Origin: Flectonema sp. DT1601
Taxonomy: Eukaryota > Euglenozoa > Diplonemea > Diplonemida > Diplonemidae
DNA length: 64,000 nt
Assembly: GCA_964019425.1 (NCBI GenBank)
Contig: OZ025790.1
Coordinates: 744,001-808,000 of the forward strand
Reading direction: 5' to 3'
The stretch's first letter is position 1. Every line of letters begins with the position of its first letter. This document shows positions 29,501-42,878 of this stretch, piece by piece. The notes beneath the pieces were generated by a model, which did not search any database, was not told the origin of the DNA, and saw nothing but the letters and a program-made list of their open reading frames with translations. A program made the translations under genes and the position numbers.

Positions 29501-29998
29501 GAAACCACCGGTTCCGGTCAAACTCAGCCCCCCACCCACCTTGAACGCAATCCCCAGCTTCTGCAGGTCAGCTGCCGGAAGTGATCCAAGACTACCGGAA
29601 AGGGTGACCGCTTCTTCCAGAGCCACCGTCATCGAGATCGTCAGCTCATCTGTCACCGTGTCGTGCGTGCACGCCGCTGCGATCTGGCTTCCAAGGGCCG
29701 TATTCACCACGTCGAATGCCGTCTCGTTCACCGTGTTCAGCGTGGTAGTCAGATCCGCTGCGAACTTTGGCAGACCCATCGAACCTAAATCCTTGTTTGC
29801 TCCCGGAATTAAGTTTGAGAATTGGGTCAGTTTGCCTTCGATCGAAGCAGATGCGACCTTCACTGCGTCCAGTGCGTCTAAGATATGCTGCTGATACGCA
29901 GCTGCCACGTCTACACATGGTTCCATTAAACCGTTTGTAGGTGTTGCTGACAACATCGCACTTATCGCCATCATCATTATCGACGATCGCGTACTCAT
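5561..29998 (-). CDS. Giant secreted calcium-binding repeat protein, copy 1 (three exons, ~8,055 residues)
   Basis: Exons are 29998-6468, 6283-6059 and 5973-5561; splicing keeps the frame. A signal-peptide-like start (SIMMMAISAML, residues 7-17) suggests secretion. About 3,000 beta-rich residues with recurring hydrophobic blocks follow, of no family I can name with certainty. EF-hand loops start at residues 2656 and 3090. Calx-beta-like repeats span about 3,935-4,305, and an RTX array with about 40 GDD/FGDHG units spans about 4,820-7,775. His/Asp-rich clusters and a last GGNGAD repeat (in exon 2) lead into a 136-residue tail. No transmembrane segment or GPI signal is evident at the C-terminus. 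RTX repeats fold as calcium-bound beta-rolls, so a calcium-stabilised surface or matrix protein is inferred. No pore-forming or enzymatic domain was seen. The frame steps by one base near 28,425-28,435, which may be a sequence error. Exon 1 is GC-rich at third positions; exons 2-3 are AT-rich. Confidence 0.85.
5974..6058 (-). other. Intron 2 of giant gene copy 1 (85 bp)
   Basis: Minus-strand borders are GCAG|GTATGTC and CTCACAG|GAATC, after a pyrimidine-containing AT-rich interior. Removing it joins a split Gly codon in frame and links the GGNGADVLV repeat of exon 2 to the terminal exon. Both introns start GTATGT. Confidence 0.85.
6059..6283 (-). other. Exon 2 of giant gene copy 1: His/Asp-rich segment plus RTX repeat
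   Basis: It encodes 74 whole residues starting HHHEYTSWWHHHDDEHHH. Further clusters of His and Asp follow, then GPLCDIINGGNGADVLVNNN, a clear hemolysin-type repeat. This shows that the coding region of the giant protein continues past the stop that ends exon 1's open frame. Binding of divalent metals such as zinc, nickel or copper by the His clusters is plausible but inferred. Confidence 0.85.
6284..6467 (-). other. Intron 1 of giant gene copy 1 (184 bp)
   Basis: Minus-strand borders are AAGG|GTATGT and AAAACAG|GTCACC. Reading through instead would hit a stop codon at 6436-6438 after nine codons. Removal joins a split Gly codon and continues into the His-rich exon 2. A pyrimidine-rich tract lies inside the intron on the plus strand rather than next to its 3' end. 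Confidence 0.85.
6672..15530 (-). other. RTX (hemolysin-type) repeat array of giant protein copy 1
   Basis: By eye I count about 37 regular units ending in FGD (mostly FGDHG or FGDFG) and about seven degenerate ones towards the C-terminus. A unit is about 60-70 residues: a variable linker often ending in ES(T/L), then GGxDxIxGGxGDD, a V/I-FGG pair and GxDxVFGDHG. The GG-x-G-x-D pattern is the calcium-binding nonapeptide of RTX proteins. The units vary at the DNA level, so this is an old protein-level expansion, not a young satellite. Confidence 0.9.
6870..7065 (-). other. His/Trp/Asp-rich cluster inside giant protein copy 1
   Basis: About 65 residues (roughly 7,645-7,710) near the end of the RTX array contain dense His, Asp, Asn, Tyr and Trp, for example HDHHGEWQHEHTGHYRWNGW followed by repeated DHND/HDxH patterns. 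It resembles the His clusters of exon 2 and may be a second metal-binding patch. Confidence 0.7.
17085..18190 (-). other. Calx-beta-like repeats of giant protein copy 1
   Basis: Residues about 3,935-4,305 contain three repeats that end in a typical Calx-beta pattern, a hydrophobic strand followed by an acidic turn: VTVSVEDDNVKEGKE, ITVTAVDDEAVEGFHY and VTVTAVVDNAVDD. Calx-beta domains bind calcium and often accompany RTX arrays in large adhesins. Assigned by motif only. Confidence 0.65.
20695..20730 (-). other. EF-hand calcium loop 2 of giant protein copy 1
   Basis: DPNGDGKIRLGE starting at residue 3090 has canonical ligands at positions 1, 3, 5, 7, 9 and 12 (D, N, D, K backbone, R, E). Confidence 0.7.
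21997..22032 (-). other. EF-hand calcium loop 1 of giant protein copy 1
   Basis: DVNTDNYLTLKE starting at residue 2656 matches the 12-residue EF-hand loop (D1, N3, D5, Y7, T9, E12). It lies between beta-rich blocks, in the style of dockerin-like single loops. Confidence 0.7.
28420..28440 (-). other. Frame discontinuity in giant gene copy 1
   Basis: The first 524 or so codons and the following 7,300 are in frames that differ by one base, with protein-like sequence on both sides (…GGDVFTVAI and SFALGAGFKSNFG…) and no room or GT-AG borders for an intron. The corresponding part of copy 2 lies beyond the right edge, so it cannot be compared. It could be a sequencing error, a recent inactivating change or recoding. 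Confidence 0.75.
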
Positions 29999-30080
29999 TT
30001 TTTTAGCAGCTGAGAGTTGTTTCTAGCTGCTCTTATTCTTTGATTACCCTTTTCTTTTATTTGATGGGTAACTTGTATAA

Positions 30081-30106
30081 CTGAACGAGAGAATGAGAAT
30101 AAGTAA
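30081..30106 (-). promoter_or_regulatory. Predicted trans-splice acceptor of giant gene copy 1
   Basis: On the minus strand the pyrimidine run ending CTCGTTCAG (AG at 30082-30081) leaves an 82 nt leader before the ATG at 29998. The core TTCAG|TTAT is identical to that of the protease acceptor. Confidence 0.55.
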
Positions 30107-30755
30107 TATAAAAAAAAACAATACAATACACTACACTACACTACACTACACTACACAGCACAACGCAACACAACACAACACAACACAACACAACAAAACA
30201 AAACACAAAAAGGAACGATGTCGTAGATCAAGTCTTCCCCTATTTACCAACAGAATAGAGTCACGCAATTAGATTAATTCACATTAGAGTGTTGTGGTAG
30301 CCTGCATTAACATAAATAAAATACACAAATACGTCTGTGCGAACATTACAACACTCCCATCTCCCAACAACAGGAAACAAGAAGAAGATACACAACAAGG
30401 AAAACGAGGCACAGCTCAACACACGGAAAACGTCGAAACACTGAATGCAACACGATCCAGCATTTCGAGAAAAAAAAGGAAGTTTTTTTTTAATTCAGTT
30501 TGTGTGTCATATAAACAACATGACACAGCGGAGAGGAAGAAACTGCTGCGTTCTGATTGTCTGGTCGAAAGCTACCAAGCAATTCAGCACAGCATACGAA
30601 GCTTACACAGTTAACAACTGGATTGCTACCAGACATATTCGTTGTCGGGAGAGCGTTTAAAATGGAACAAATAGTGTTTTTTTTTCTCTTTACTGTTAAT
30701 TTTTTAATTTTTCTTTTTTTTTTTTTTTTTTTTTTTCAGAGAAAAGCAATACTTT
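30107..30755. other. Spacer between protease 2 and giant gene 1, with pentanucleotide repeats
   Basis: No gene seen. It contains (CACTA)n at about 30128-30155 grading into (CACAA)n at about 30158-30195, and a 23-base T run at 30714-30736. On the transcribed strand that run is an A tract beginning 19 nt after the protease stop. This is either the genomic poly(A) site region or a relic of retroposition. Confidence 0.65.
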
Positions 30756-31598
<843 letters not shown>

Positions 31599-31655
31599 TC
31601 ACCCAGTCTGTACAAAGACAGCTCTGTCGGATGATGCGACACTTTTCCGACCTAT

Positions 31656-32945
31656 CTAGGTCAGGCCCTTACCCTCCCGTCTCCCCTCGACGTCTCCCGT
31701 CTTTTCCTTGGTGAAACCAAGGCCCAGCAGGGTTCCCTGTCCCTTCACTTCCTTCTTCGTCTTCCGTTTAGGGGCAGGTTTCGGTGGCAGTTGTCCGTGG
31801 TGTTTGTGTGAGCAGCACCAGGATGCCAGTCGGTGCGACCGGTTCGCGTTGCGACCGCAGCTTTGACAGATCGGTCTGTCGTGTTGTTTGCACCTGTGAT
31901 GGTACTTCCCGCAGCAGGTGTCGGCTGTCTTCCTCTGCGAGTAGCAACTCCCGCATGCCGTCATTCTGTGCTTCGTACAGAAGTCCCAGACGGGGGTCAG
32001 TCCGTCTGATTCGTCATTTCGGTGGTGGTTGTAGCAGCATTCGTAGATTGCCACTTCCACCGCGTTGTCGCATGTCGCGCACTTCCCCTTGCGGTGAAGT
32101 TTGCATACCGGTGGTGGCTTTTTTCCTAGTGGCGGTGGTCTCTTCGTTGCTTCCTCCGGGGCCACAACTGAGTCCTCTTGTTCACGCATCACCGTCCATC
32201 TCGCATCCCATTCAGGTGAGGGTTCCTCGGAAGCAGTCTTCCTCCAAATGTCAGCTTTCTTTTCCCATCCCGGCGGGTGTTCGATGAACGTGTTGCTGCC
32301 GAAAGGTTGTTCGGGGTACAGGTCTTTCTTCTCGTGTGCGTCCGAGATCAGGTCTTCCACCTTCCGGGCAGATTCTTCACCTCCGAGGAACGTCGATCTC
32401 CTGTCGATTCCCGCAATTCTCGGTCCGTCCAGCGGTCGTAGAGATTTGATCACTTCCTTGATGTTGCCATCGGGGTAGATTCTCTTGTCCGGTCCGTCCA
32501 TTTTCTTCGCGATCCTGTCTATCTTCACCAGTAGGTTGGCGAAGGTTCTCGATTTCTTGTCCATTGAAATCGGGTGGGTGCTTTCGGTGTGGCTGGTGGT
32601 GGCTTCTTTCAATCTGATTCCCGTGCAGATCTCGAAGTCCACCGCCATTTCCAGGAAGGTTATCCCGTTTCCGTCCTTCCTTGCCGCCCACTTGATCCTG
32701 TTCAAGTAGCTTGCAATCGCGAGGTATGTTTCTCTCGTATTGCATCCCGGCCAGGCTCGGTAGTTAGGCATGTATCGGGCCAGGTTGTTGGGGTACGAGA
32801 TCATCTCTTCGGAGCTCCAGTCGCCGGCGTATTTCAGTGTGGTGGTCGGTCGTGCCGTCCGATCGCAACGTCTTCTGTCTCTCTCGAGTCTGATTCGCGC
32901 CAACATCAGTTGCATCCTCCCAGTGATTCCGTTCGGAAGTTCCAT
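31656..32945 (-). CDS. LINE Cys/His-rich tail (third frame; probable C-terminus of ORF2)
   Basis: 429 codons from the ATG at 32945 to the stop at 31656-31658. After a basic and helical first half, residues about 285-390 hold a dense set of Cys and His pairs (CKLHRKGKCATC, CCYNHH, CTKH, CGSC, CCGKYHHRC, CQSC, CCSHKHH) and then a basic Pro/Lys-rich end. Several zinc-binding modules are likely and may help recognise nucleic acid or the target. The frame overlaps the end of ORF2 by 182 bp. The ORF2 frame loses its protein-like character about where this one begins, so the tail is probably the natural continuation of ORF2 through a one-base frame step near 32,965-32,975. A stop lies just upstream in this frame. 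A separately initiated ORF3 is the alternative. Confidence 0.75.
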   Translation of the reverse strand: MELPNGITGRMQLMLARIRLERDRRRCDRTARPTTTLKYAGDWSSEEMISYPNNLARYMPNYRAWPGCNTRETYLAIASYLNRIKWAARKDGNGITFLEMAVDFEICTGIRLKEATTSHTESTHPISMDKKSRTFANLLVKIDRIAKKMDGPDKRIYPDGNIKEVIKSLRPLDGPRIAGIDRRSTFLGGEESARKVEDLISDAHEKKDLYPEQPFGSNTFIEHPPGWEKKADIWRKTASEEPSPEWDARWTVMREQEDSVVAPEEATKRPPPLGKKPPPVCKLHRKGKCATCDNAVEVAIYECCYNHHRNDESDGLTPVWDFCTKHRMTACGSCYSQRKTADTCCGKYHHRCKQHDRPICQSCGRNANRSHRLASWCCSHKHHGQLPPKPAPKRKTKKEVKGQGTLLGLGFTKEKTGDVEGRREGKGLT

Positions 32946-35900
32946 TTCCAGAGGTTTTATCCCAGAGTCTCAGACATGGTGGCCAGGATTCTGAGTAAAC
33001 ATGCATTACGTCAGGAAATTCAGAACGGATTTCGTCGTATGATGTGCATATCCAGAAGTTGTGGTCAAGGGATTCCACCTTTTCCTCACCATCCTCCGTA
33101 CAGTTCTTGCACGTCTTGTCCCCACCTCCGGCATTCTCATTGGTAAAGATGTCGTCCATCATAATGCTCCTGACAACCCCTCTTTCCAACGGCAGTCCCT
33201 TCTCCAACTTCAGTATTTGGAGGGTTTCCCCTCTGTCGATACCGCTTTCGATTCCTTTCAGGTTCACTCTCTGTTTAGTGACCTTCTTCCACTCGATCAG
33301 CCTGCAGCTTTCACGGATCTCGTGCTGCCAGGCTCCCAGTTCCAGCTCGTTCATGTTGAAGGTCTTCGTCGGTGTTTTGATTTCCAACGGTGATTCCCAG
33401 CTCCATCCCATTCTCCGTAGTGATTCCATCACCAATCCGATAGGGCCTCTCGTTCGGGTGGATTCTTTCGCCTTCCTCCATGTATCGATTATTCTTTCTC
33501 GGAATTTGTCGAGCATCCGTACGAACATCGATAGCCTGTTGTAGGTTATATAGGTGTCCGGGTTCACGCAGTGTCCCTTGCACAGTAGTGATAATCCTAT
33601 CGTGTTCGATAGTTTACTCCCTTTTACCTTCCTATTAAAGATCGCTGCTGCCATCGTACTTTTCAGCTGACCCAGTCGTTTCTGATCTGGTTGGTACAGC
33701 TCTATGCCGAACAGGGCGCTCGTCATGACAGCTGCGGTCGCGATCATTGCTCTCTTGTGATACTTCAGGGGTAGCAGTTTGATCCTTCTCGCTCTCTCGA
33801 GGAGTTCCTTCGTGATCCTTCCCTGACCCGTACGGCGGGTGTTCCCGTTCATCTCGATGTGACTTCCTACGATGTCGACGTGTTTCGAGAATTCGAGGGT
33901 CACTCCGTTCATCTCTATTTTGTGTCCGTTCTCTTCCCGGTTGGAGAACCAGTTGCATTTGTGAGGTGCCAGCTGTTGTCCCGTCACTGTGCAGTATTCG
34001 GCTACGATGTCGACACCCTTCTGTAGGTCTTCTCTGGCTCCCACCAGCGTCAGATCGTCCGCGTACGATTCAGGCTTGATACCCGATTCTTGCTCAATCG
34101 CCTTGCTGAGGATAGAGCATAGTGCATTGAACAGCACTACGCTCAGAGGGCAACCTTGCAGTATTCCATTGGTGGTTTTGAATGGCTTTCCGACCCCCGA
34201 TGCGAATTTGAACCTCCTGGTCAGGTTGTCGTAGACGTGCCGAATAGGTTTCAATATCCTATCCGAGATCCCCATGGCTTTAACCAAACTTAAGAGGATG
34301 CCGTGCGGTACTAGGTCGAAGCATTTCTTGAAGTCGGTGGTAACCCCCGCGATCTCTTTCCCGGACAGGGTAGCTAGTTCCACTTCCAAAGCCAGTTTCC
34401 AACTCAGGTCGTGGGTTGATTTCCCCTTCCTGAATCCGGTTTGGCCTTTGTGGGCCCAATCTTCTTGCCAATCCATCACGTCAGTCTTCAGTCTGATCGC
34501 ACCCCAGAGCCTGTACAGCGCCGAGGTTACCGTGATTGGTCGCTGTTCCAGAGGGCCTGTTCCTGCTCCTTTCGGAATCGTTGACACCAGTGCGCATAGC
34601 ATCGCTTCAGGCCATCCCATCTCCTCCACGGTGTTGAGAAAGAACGCTATTCTCGGTAGCATGATCTCCGGGAGTGCTTTCAATTCTGAGACACGGAATC
34701 CGTCGGTTCCAGCTGCCTTCCGCGAGCTCGTTCTCGACAGCGCTTCCTTCACATCTTTCTCCGAGATGTCTTCGCATATCATCGGATGGTTCTCGATATA
34801 CTTGCCGTATCTCTCACGAAACGATTCCCAGTCCGGTTGCGGATCCTCGCGGTATTTCTGCAATATGTCTCTCCAGGCATTCTGCATCTCCGCATCCATT
34901 TCTCCGCAATTCGCCGTCCAGTTGCCGTCTTCCTTTTGCATCAAGAGGGTCTGTGTCTGGTGAGCGTCCTTCACCCAACGGAAGATCCTTCCTGGATCCT
35001 CGTACCAGCAGTCCACCATCCTGCGCTTCCACATCCTCACGCGCTCATGCTTTATGTCCGTCAGGGAACTCGTTTGTTCCCTTCTCAGATCATTGCATTG
35101 CCTGGTGATGCCTTCCCTATCCGGGATCTCTTCCGGGAGCGTCGGGTCGATCTTCTTCGCCTTCTTCCACAAGTGTTCGATTGTGGTTGGAGTCACGGAG
35201 GGTCCTTCCTGGTCTTTCATCAATCTCCTCAGTTCTTCCAGAATCCTTAGCAGTCGTAGGTTGTTCACCGTCCAACCGTCCAGTGCTCCGTTCGTCCCTG
35301 CTTGTTTCGGTGCGCGGGAACGGTTCTTCGGCGTTTGGGCTTTCCCTCTTCCGAGGTATTTCTTCCTCTCTTTATCGGAGATGTCGTTCTTCTTCAAAAA
35401 GTATTCCTCGACGTCGTTCCCGATGATCCGCAGCATCGAGTCGGTGTTCTTCGCTGCACATGCCTTCTCCCAATCCCGGTTCGAATCCTTCAAGATCTTC
35501 CGAGCAAGCTTCACATCCGGACGTAGATGCTCCGTGTCGAATTGCCTGGGTTTCGGCATATATTGTGTCTTCCCGTCGTATGCCTTCAGTCGTAGGTGGT
35601 TGACCATCACCGGCTTATGTGTCGGGATTCCGGTGTCGCTTAGAGTCTGGGTCCTAGACTCCGCTGTTATGGCCGCCGCAGCCGTGTTGTTCAACAGGAC
35701 GGCGTCGATTCTTCTCAAACCCAGTCCGCCCGTGCAGGTCGGTTCGGCGCTGTTCATCGCTACCGCGCAGTCGGTCCAAAGTCCTTGGCTCGTCGCTAGT
35801 TGAATGCAAGCGGATTCGCGGGTGTCCATGTTGAAATCACCACCGATCAACACTGGCACATCCCCCAGCGCTGCCGCTTCCCGGAGAGTCAATTTCAGGA

Positions 35901-36383
35901 GTTCTTCCGTGTTCGCTTCTGATCGTACATCTCCGTAGAACGAAATGGCATGCAGAACCTTGCCTTTTCCGTATGCTACGCCAGCGTGTACGTATCTTCC
36001 GGATTCTTCGAGTACCTTCGGTCCTCTGATCCTTCTAATCGGAGCGTTGTGTTTCGCGAGGACCGCTACTCCACCCGTGGTCTTGTAAGACCGTTCGTCG
36101 ATTCTTCTCCTTTCGGAGGGTTTGCTGAAGACCGCCGACCAGCCCTCTCGTTCGAGTTGTTTGAGCATCTTCTTCTGTTCTGTTTCAGAAAGAAGTGTCT
36201 CTTGCACTAGGATGATGTCGGCGTCCAGCGCTATCACCGCTGCGACGTTTTTCATCATCGTCGTGGTATTCACCGTTGCCACCGAGAATTCCGAAGGGAG
36301 TCTCATTGTTGCGTTGTCGTCCCCAATCCGTCCTGTGTCGGTCCAGCCGCTTCCTCTCCTTTCTGTGTTGTGGAGGTTCCGAG

Positions 36384-36387
<4 letters not shown>
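32764..36387 (-). CDS. LINE ORF2: AP-like endonuclease and reverse transcriptase
   Basis: 1,207 codons. The N-terminal domain matches the APE/exonuclease III fold used by many LINEs: VATVNTTTM (36-44), DIILVQET with Glu63, LIGGDFNMD with Asp184 and Asn186, LRRIDAVLLNN, and a C-terminal IPTHKPV. The reverse transcriptase follows with motif A TTDFKKCFD (Asp685), motif B GILQGCPLSV and motif C YADDLTLV (Tyr775-Asp778). Further on, CKNCTEDGEEKVESLDHNFWIC is a CCHC-type finger common after LINE reverse transcriptases. The ATG overlaps the ORF1 stop as ATGA, which suggests termination-coupled reinitiation. The enzyme would nick the target and prime reverse transcription there. The last 60 or so residues look non-native. 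Confidence 0.92.
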
Positions 36388-38772
<2,385 letters not shown>

Positions 38773-38787
38773 TTAAAGTAGAAATAA

Positions 38788-38824
38788 CTGAATCGGGGAG
38801 AGAGAGAGAGAGAGAGGAAAGAAA
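38788..38824 (-). promoter_or_regulatory. Predicted trans-splice acceptor of protease copy 2 (and possibly of the LINE)
   Basis: Same CT tract and TTCAG as at 1470-1506, 33 nt upstream of the ATG at 38754. The LINE has almost no leader of its own and lies 529 nt downstream in sense, so this acceptor may also cap the LINE transcript. Confidence 0.55.
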
Positions 38825-41800
38825 TAATAAATATTAATAAAATAAAATAAAACAAAATACAACTTTATATCGATCCAGGAGGGACAAGTCAAGCGGAAGC
38901 TCCAGTGAAAGTCTGTAAACTCGCTCTCTAAAACTCGACAACCCCAATGTCGGTGGCAGTCTTCATTTTTTAGAACATCCTGAGAAATAACTGAAATAAC
39001 AAGTAAAGGAAACAATAAATATCATATTAACACGTTAAGTCCCCTCTTCTTCTGAGATTCAAAACAACAATAAGTTAGTAGTGAAATAGTTAATATCGAG
39101 ACGGAGTAGAAATTTAATTTCGACGACGGAGTGGAACAGAAGATTAAAAACAAGTCGGAAGCCTCAGTGAATGACAAGGTAGTTGAATACAACATTTATT
39201 AATACAAATCAAACCGTCGGATGGAATGCTGCAATCAGTAAACAGTCACAGTCACTCCCCTCGGGGATCAAACAAATAGTCGAATCAATTCACAGGAATA
39301 CATCTATGCTCGGACTTTAGCTTACACGCATGTGAATTAATTCACAACAGTTATTCACAAGACTATACTGCTTCTGTCAGTAGCGGTAGTTTAGAGCACA
39401 GCGTCTCGCAGTGTTCGCCCGGGAGCAATGCGGGCTACTAATTGCTTTGGTGCTGTTAGCTACTTATTTGTACCGAATTTTGAAATTGGATGAAAAAGCG
39501 AAGGGGAAAAGGGGAGGAGGGAGGAACAAGTCGAAGGAGGGAGACAAGTGATCAAGATATAGAGATATAACTCTGCCTGCTTGAAGAATCAGAAATTAAG
39601 ACCTTTACTTATTTTCTGCTTTTAATTTATTCTTTTTTTCTTTTTTGTGTGGAAGTCTCCCCCCAGCGGTCTTTTCGGAAAGTGCGAACGAGACGATGGG
39701 CAAACAAAATAAAAAGGGGGAGAGAGAGAGAGATTGAAAAGAAGAAATAAAATATAATAAAACAGCCATACAACACCATCAGCTATAATTGTAGTTAGAG
39801 ATAGGGATGTACCGATATTACCAACAAATCGAAAAACTGTAGCAAAGCAGGAGCCACAAATGATAAAGATAAAGAGAACTGCTAAACAGACTCACCTTAC
39901 TAATAGCCTAAGGCAATACGTTAGGGTATCAAACCGTAACTTACGACTTACGAGTTTTTTGGGAAGCACGCCCTACGAATACAGTTGAGAAAACTGCTCG
40001 CAAGGAGAGCACCACTTTATTTGTCACTCGATGACTAAAAACAAGAGAGAGACTAAGAACACCCGAAAAAAAATAGAGAAGGGGGGGGGGGGTGGGATGA
40101 GTGGAGGTGAGGGAAAATGGGTTGGGATGAAAGGATCGTCCAAAAAATAAAAAATATTTTATCTTGTTTTCTAATTTTGATAATATAAAATAAAATCATA
40201 CAAAATAACTTTTGTATGATGTATATTAACAGAAATTCGGAAAGTCTAAAATATTCTTATAAAAAGAATCAACAATATAATAAAGTCATCAACACAAAGA
40301 GTCGATGAAATGGGTCATCAGATCTTCTGTACGAAGATCCAAAACCTTATCTACTGAATTATTAATTAAATAGCAGGAAGACACCTGCTTACCGCAAGTA
40401 AAGTTATTTTTGGAAATCCAACGTTGTTGCTGCTTCATGAGAACTCTAGCGAGGGTAACTCACAGCGATAAGTAAGTTAGTTATGCAGAACAAAAACTGA
40501 TCTGACTGCAAAAAATAATAAAATAATATTAAAATAATAAAGAAATAAAAGAGGCTATCACCATGTAGTGGTATGGTCGCACCTAAACAAAAAAAAGAAA
40601 AAATTGTTTTTCTCTTTTTTTTCGTTTTTTTTTTTTTTTTTTTTTTTTTCGGTGATTCATATTCCCTACGTGGTGGAAAAAAAAGTATTATTGTTTTTGA
40701 AAATGAAAATAAAAAAAAGAAAAATTCAAGTGGAAGGAGGAAAAAGCTCTTTGAAGTCTACCGAACGCAGAGAATTCTTCTTTTTTTCAAGAACGGGATG
40801 CTGAGAAGTAAATAGAACAGAGCTAATCACATGGTGCTCAAATCGTTCTCAAAATTAGAAGACGAACTATCGATCGCAATTGTTGACCTGAAGTTCCAAA
40901 TGTTAGTTTTAAATAATTAAAAAAACTTTCCTTTTGCTCATTGCGAATATTACGCCGCTTTTTTGCGGCAATTAAAATTGCGTTGTTTTTTTCTCTTTGT
41001 TCTTCAACATTGAGTTTGTAATTTTTTCATTATTTTTTATCCATCTACCGGTTGAAGGTTGTTTTCCCTTCAATTTCAATGATTACTTCAATAGCACGGC
41101 TCAACCTCTTATGAGGAAGGAGGCAACCTTTTCAACACGAGACGGCTGAAAACGGACTGCCACCTTTTTTTTTCATGTTTTGTTTTATTCTACAAACTTC
41201 AACAAAAACAAAACGAAGAGCACTCACTGAGCAGGATGCGATCCTTTAAAGTCTTATCACTCAGTGAGGTCAGAAGGGAGAATGACATGCCCCTGAACAG
41301 GTTTTATAAATAAGTAAAACAAAATAAATAAATTCATAACACAAGAAGAGCAATGATTGCGAAGAGAATGACGTTTATCATTTCTGAAGCTCTTCTTCAA
41401 TCAGAAGAAAAGCTGATTTTACTGACACACAAGTACTACTAAAGTACGTCAGTAATCAGTTATTTCTTTCTTTCCTTCTTCCTCATTCTACGGGGGGGGA
41501 GAAGGGGGGGGGAGAGGGACAACAAGAATAAGGGAAAGTGGGTACACCCAACAGTGGAGGATTACCAGAGCCAACTTCTAAAACGATTTTTCATAATCAA
41601 CAACAACAACAACAACAACACACTAGTTGTACACAACTAGAAAGAAATCGTCAAGACAACAAATAATAATAATAATGCAGACTCTATCCAGAAGATAAAG
41701 GTAACTATCCATCCAGTTATGGGTTTACTCTAAAGTAAATTAAAAACATGACTGAAATCTACAACAGTATTCAACACCTATCAAGGCATCAGTAAGCAAC

Positions 41801-42878
41801 ATATAAAATAATCGAATAAGTGCTCTGAATGCGATGACGGAATACTGCTGCAGACACAACAGTAAATATAAAAAGAGAAGATTAACCCCCAAAGGGGAAA
41901 TAAAAAAACAAAGTCATGCAGCGTTATGGAAGGGAAATAATATAAAAGATAAAAGAAAATACGAGGAAACATGGAATGACCACTGCTGAAGGAGATTACC
42001 CATCAACAGGTGGTCTCCACTAAGAAGTCCCGTAGTCGATGACTTGGGAGTAAATTTCTACTGCGGAGCAAAACAATAATACAGCACCAGGAATTGTTCA
42101 AGGGCTAAGCGTATGCGACAAGCAAGCAAACATAAAGTAGGATAACGTCCACGACCTACACAACAATCCTACTCAACTAGCGCACAGTGAGGTAAGCTCC
42201 TTTGTTGGGAAAATGGGAGTTGGTTGTAATAGAAGGAGTGAAGAAATATAATTAAAAAAGAAAAGCCAACGTAAAGAATAGAGGGGAAAATAAATACATA
42301 AGCACAAGCACTCAACTCACTTCTTTACGAGCGTATCACTGACGACGACTATATTTCTGAGAAATAAATATCTTCGGTGATGTGCCATAACGAAGTATTT
42401 TCATTGCGGATTGTTACCTTCCCCCAACACCACCAATCCTAGTCCACAACACCAGCAGTCACTTTGGTGTGCAAATCATATGCAGTTCAGCAATGCTTGT
42501 TTTTATTATTTTCCCTTCTCTTCTTTTCCGAAGAGTTGTTTGTTTCAAAAAAAAAAATTAAAAAAAATATATTGTGTTGCGAAGATAAAAACTAGTCACT
42601 TTTTAACCCACTGCGATCAGTGACCAGTCTAATTATAGTTTTAGGGAAGAAGGGAATAGGGCATTCAAATAATTTGAAACAAAAAAAAAAAAAAAAAAAA
42701 AAAAAACAGTGAAAGAGTCTACTGGAAATAAAGGTACCGAGATCAGGGGATGGAAAGTGAATAGAATAATATTACAAATTGGTAAAACAACTTAATAATT
42801 ATTTTTGATCCTTTTGATTCCCCCCATCTTGACATATTTAAAAAGCGTTTGTCCCCAATGTTGATATTGTTATCGGAT
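38825..42878. other. AT-rich spacer between giant gene 2 and protease 2
   Basis: Duplicate of 1507-5560 and apparently identical, including the lengths of the 12-base G run, the 25-base T run (40625-40649) and the 26-base A run (42681-42706). No gene recognised; inverted repeats as in the first copy. Confidence 0.7.
38955..38995 (-). repeat. Degenerate second copy of the protease 5' end (duplicate of 1637-1677)
   Basis: Same sequence as 1637-1677: a short MKTAT frame and TTCAGTTATTTC core upstream of the real start. Present in both copies, so it predates the segmental duplication. Confidence 0.55.
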
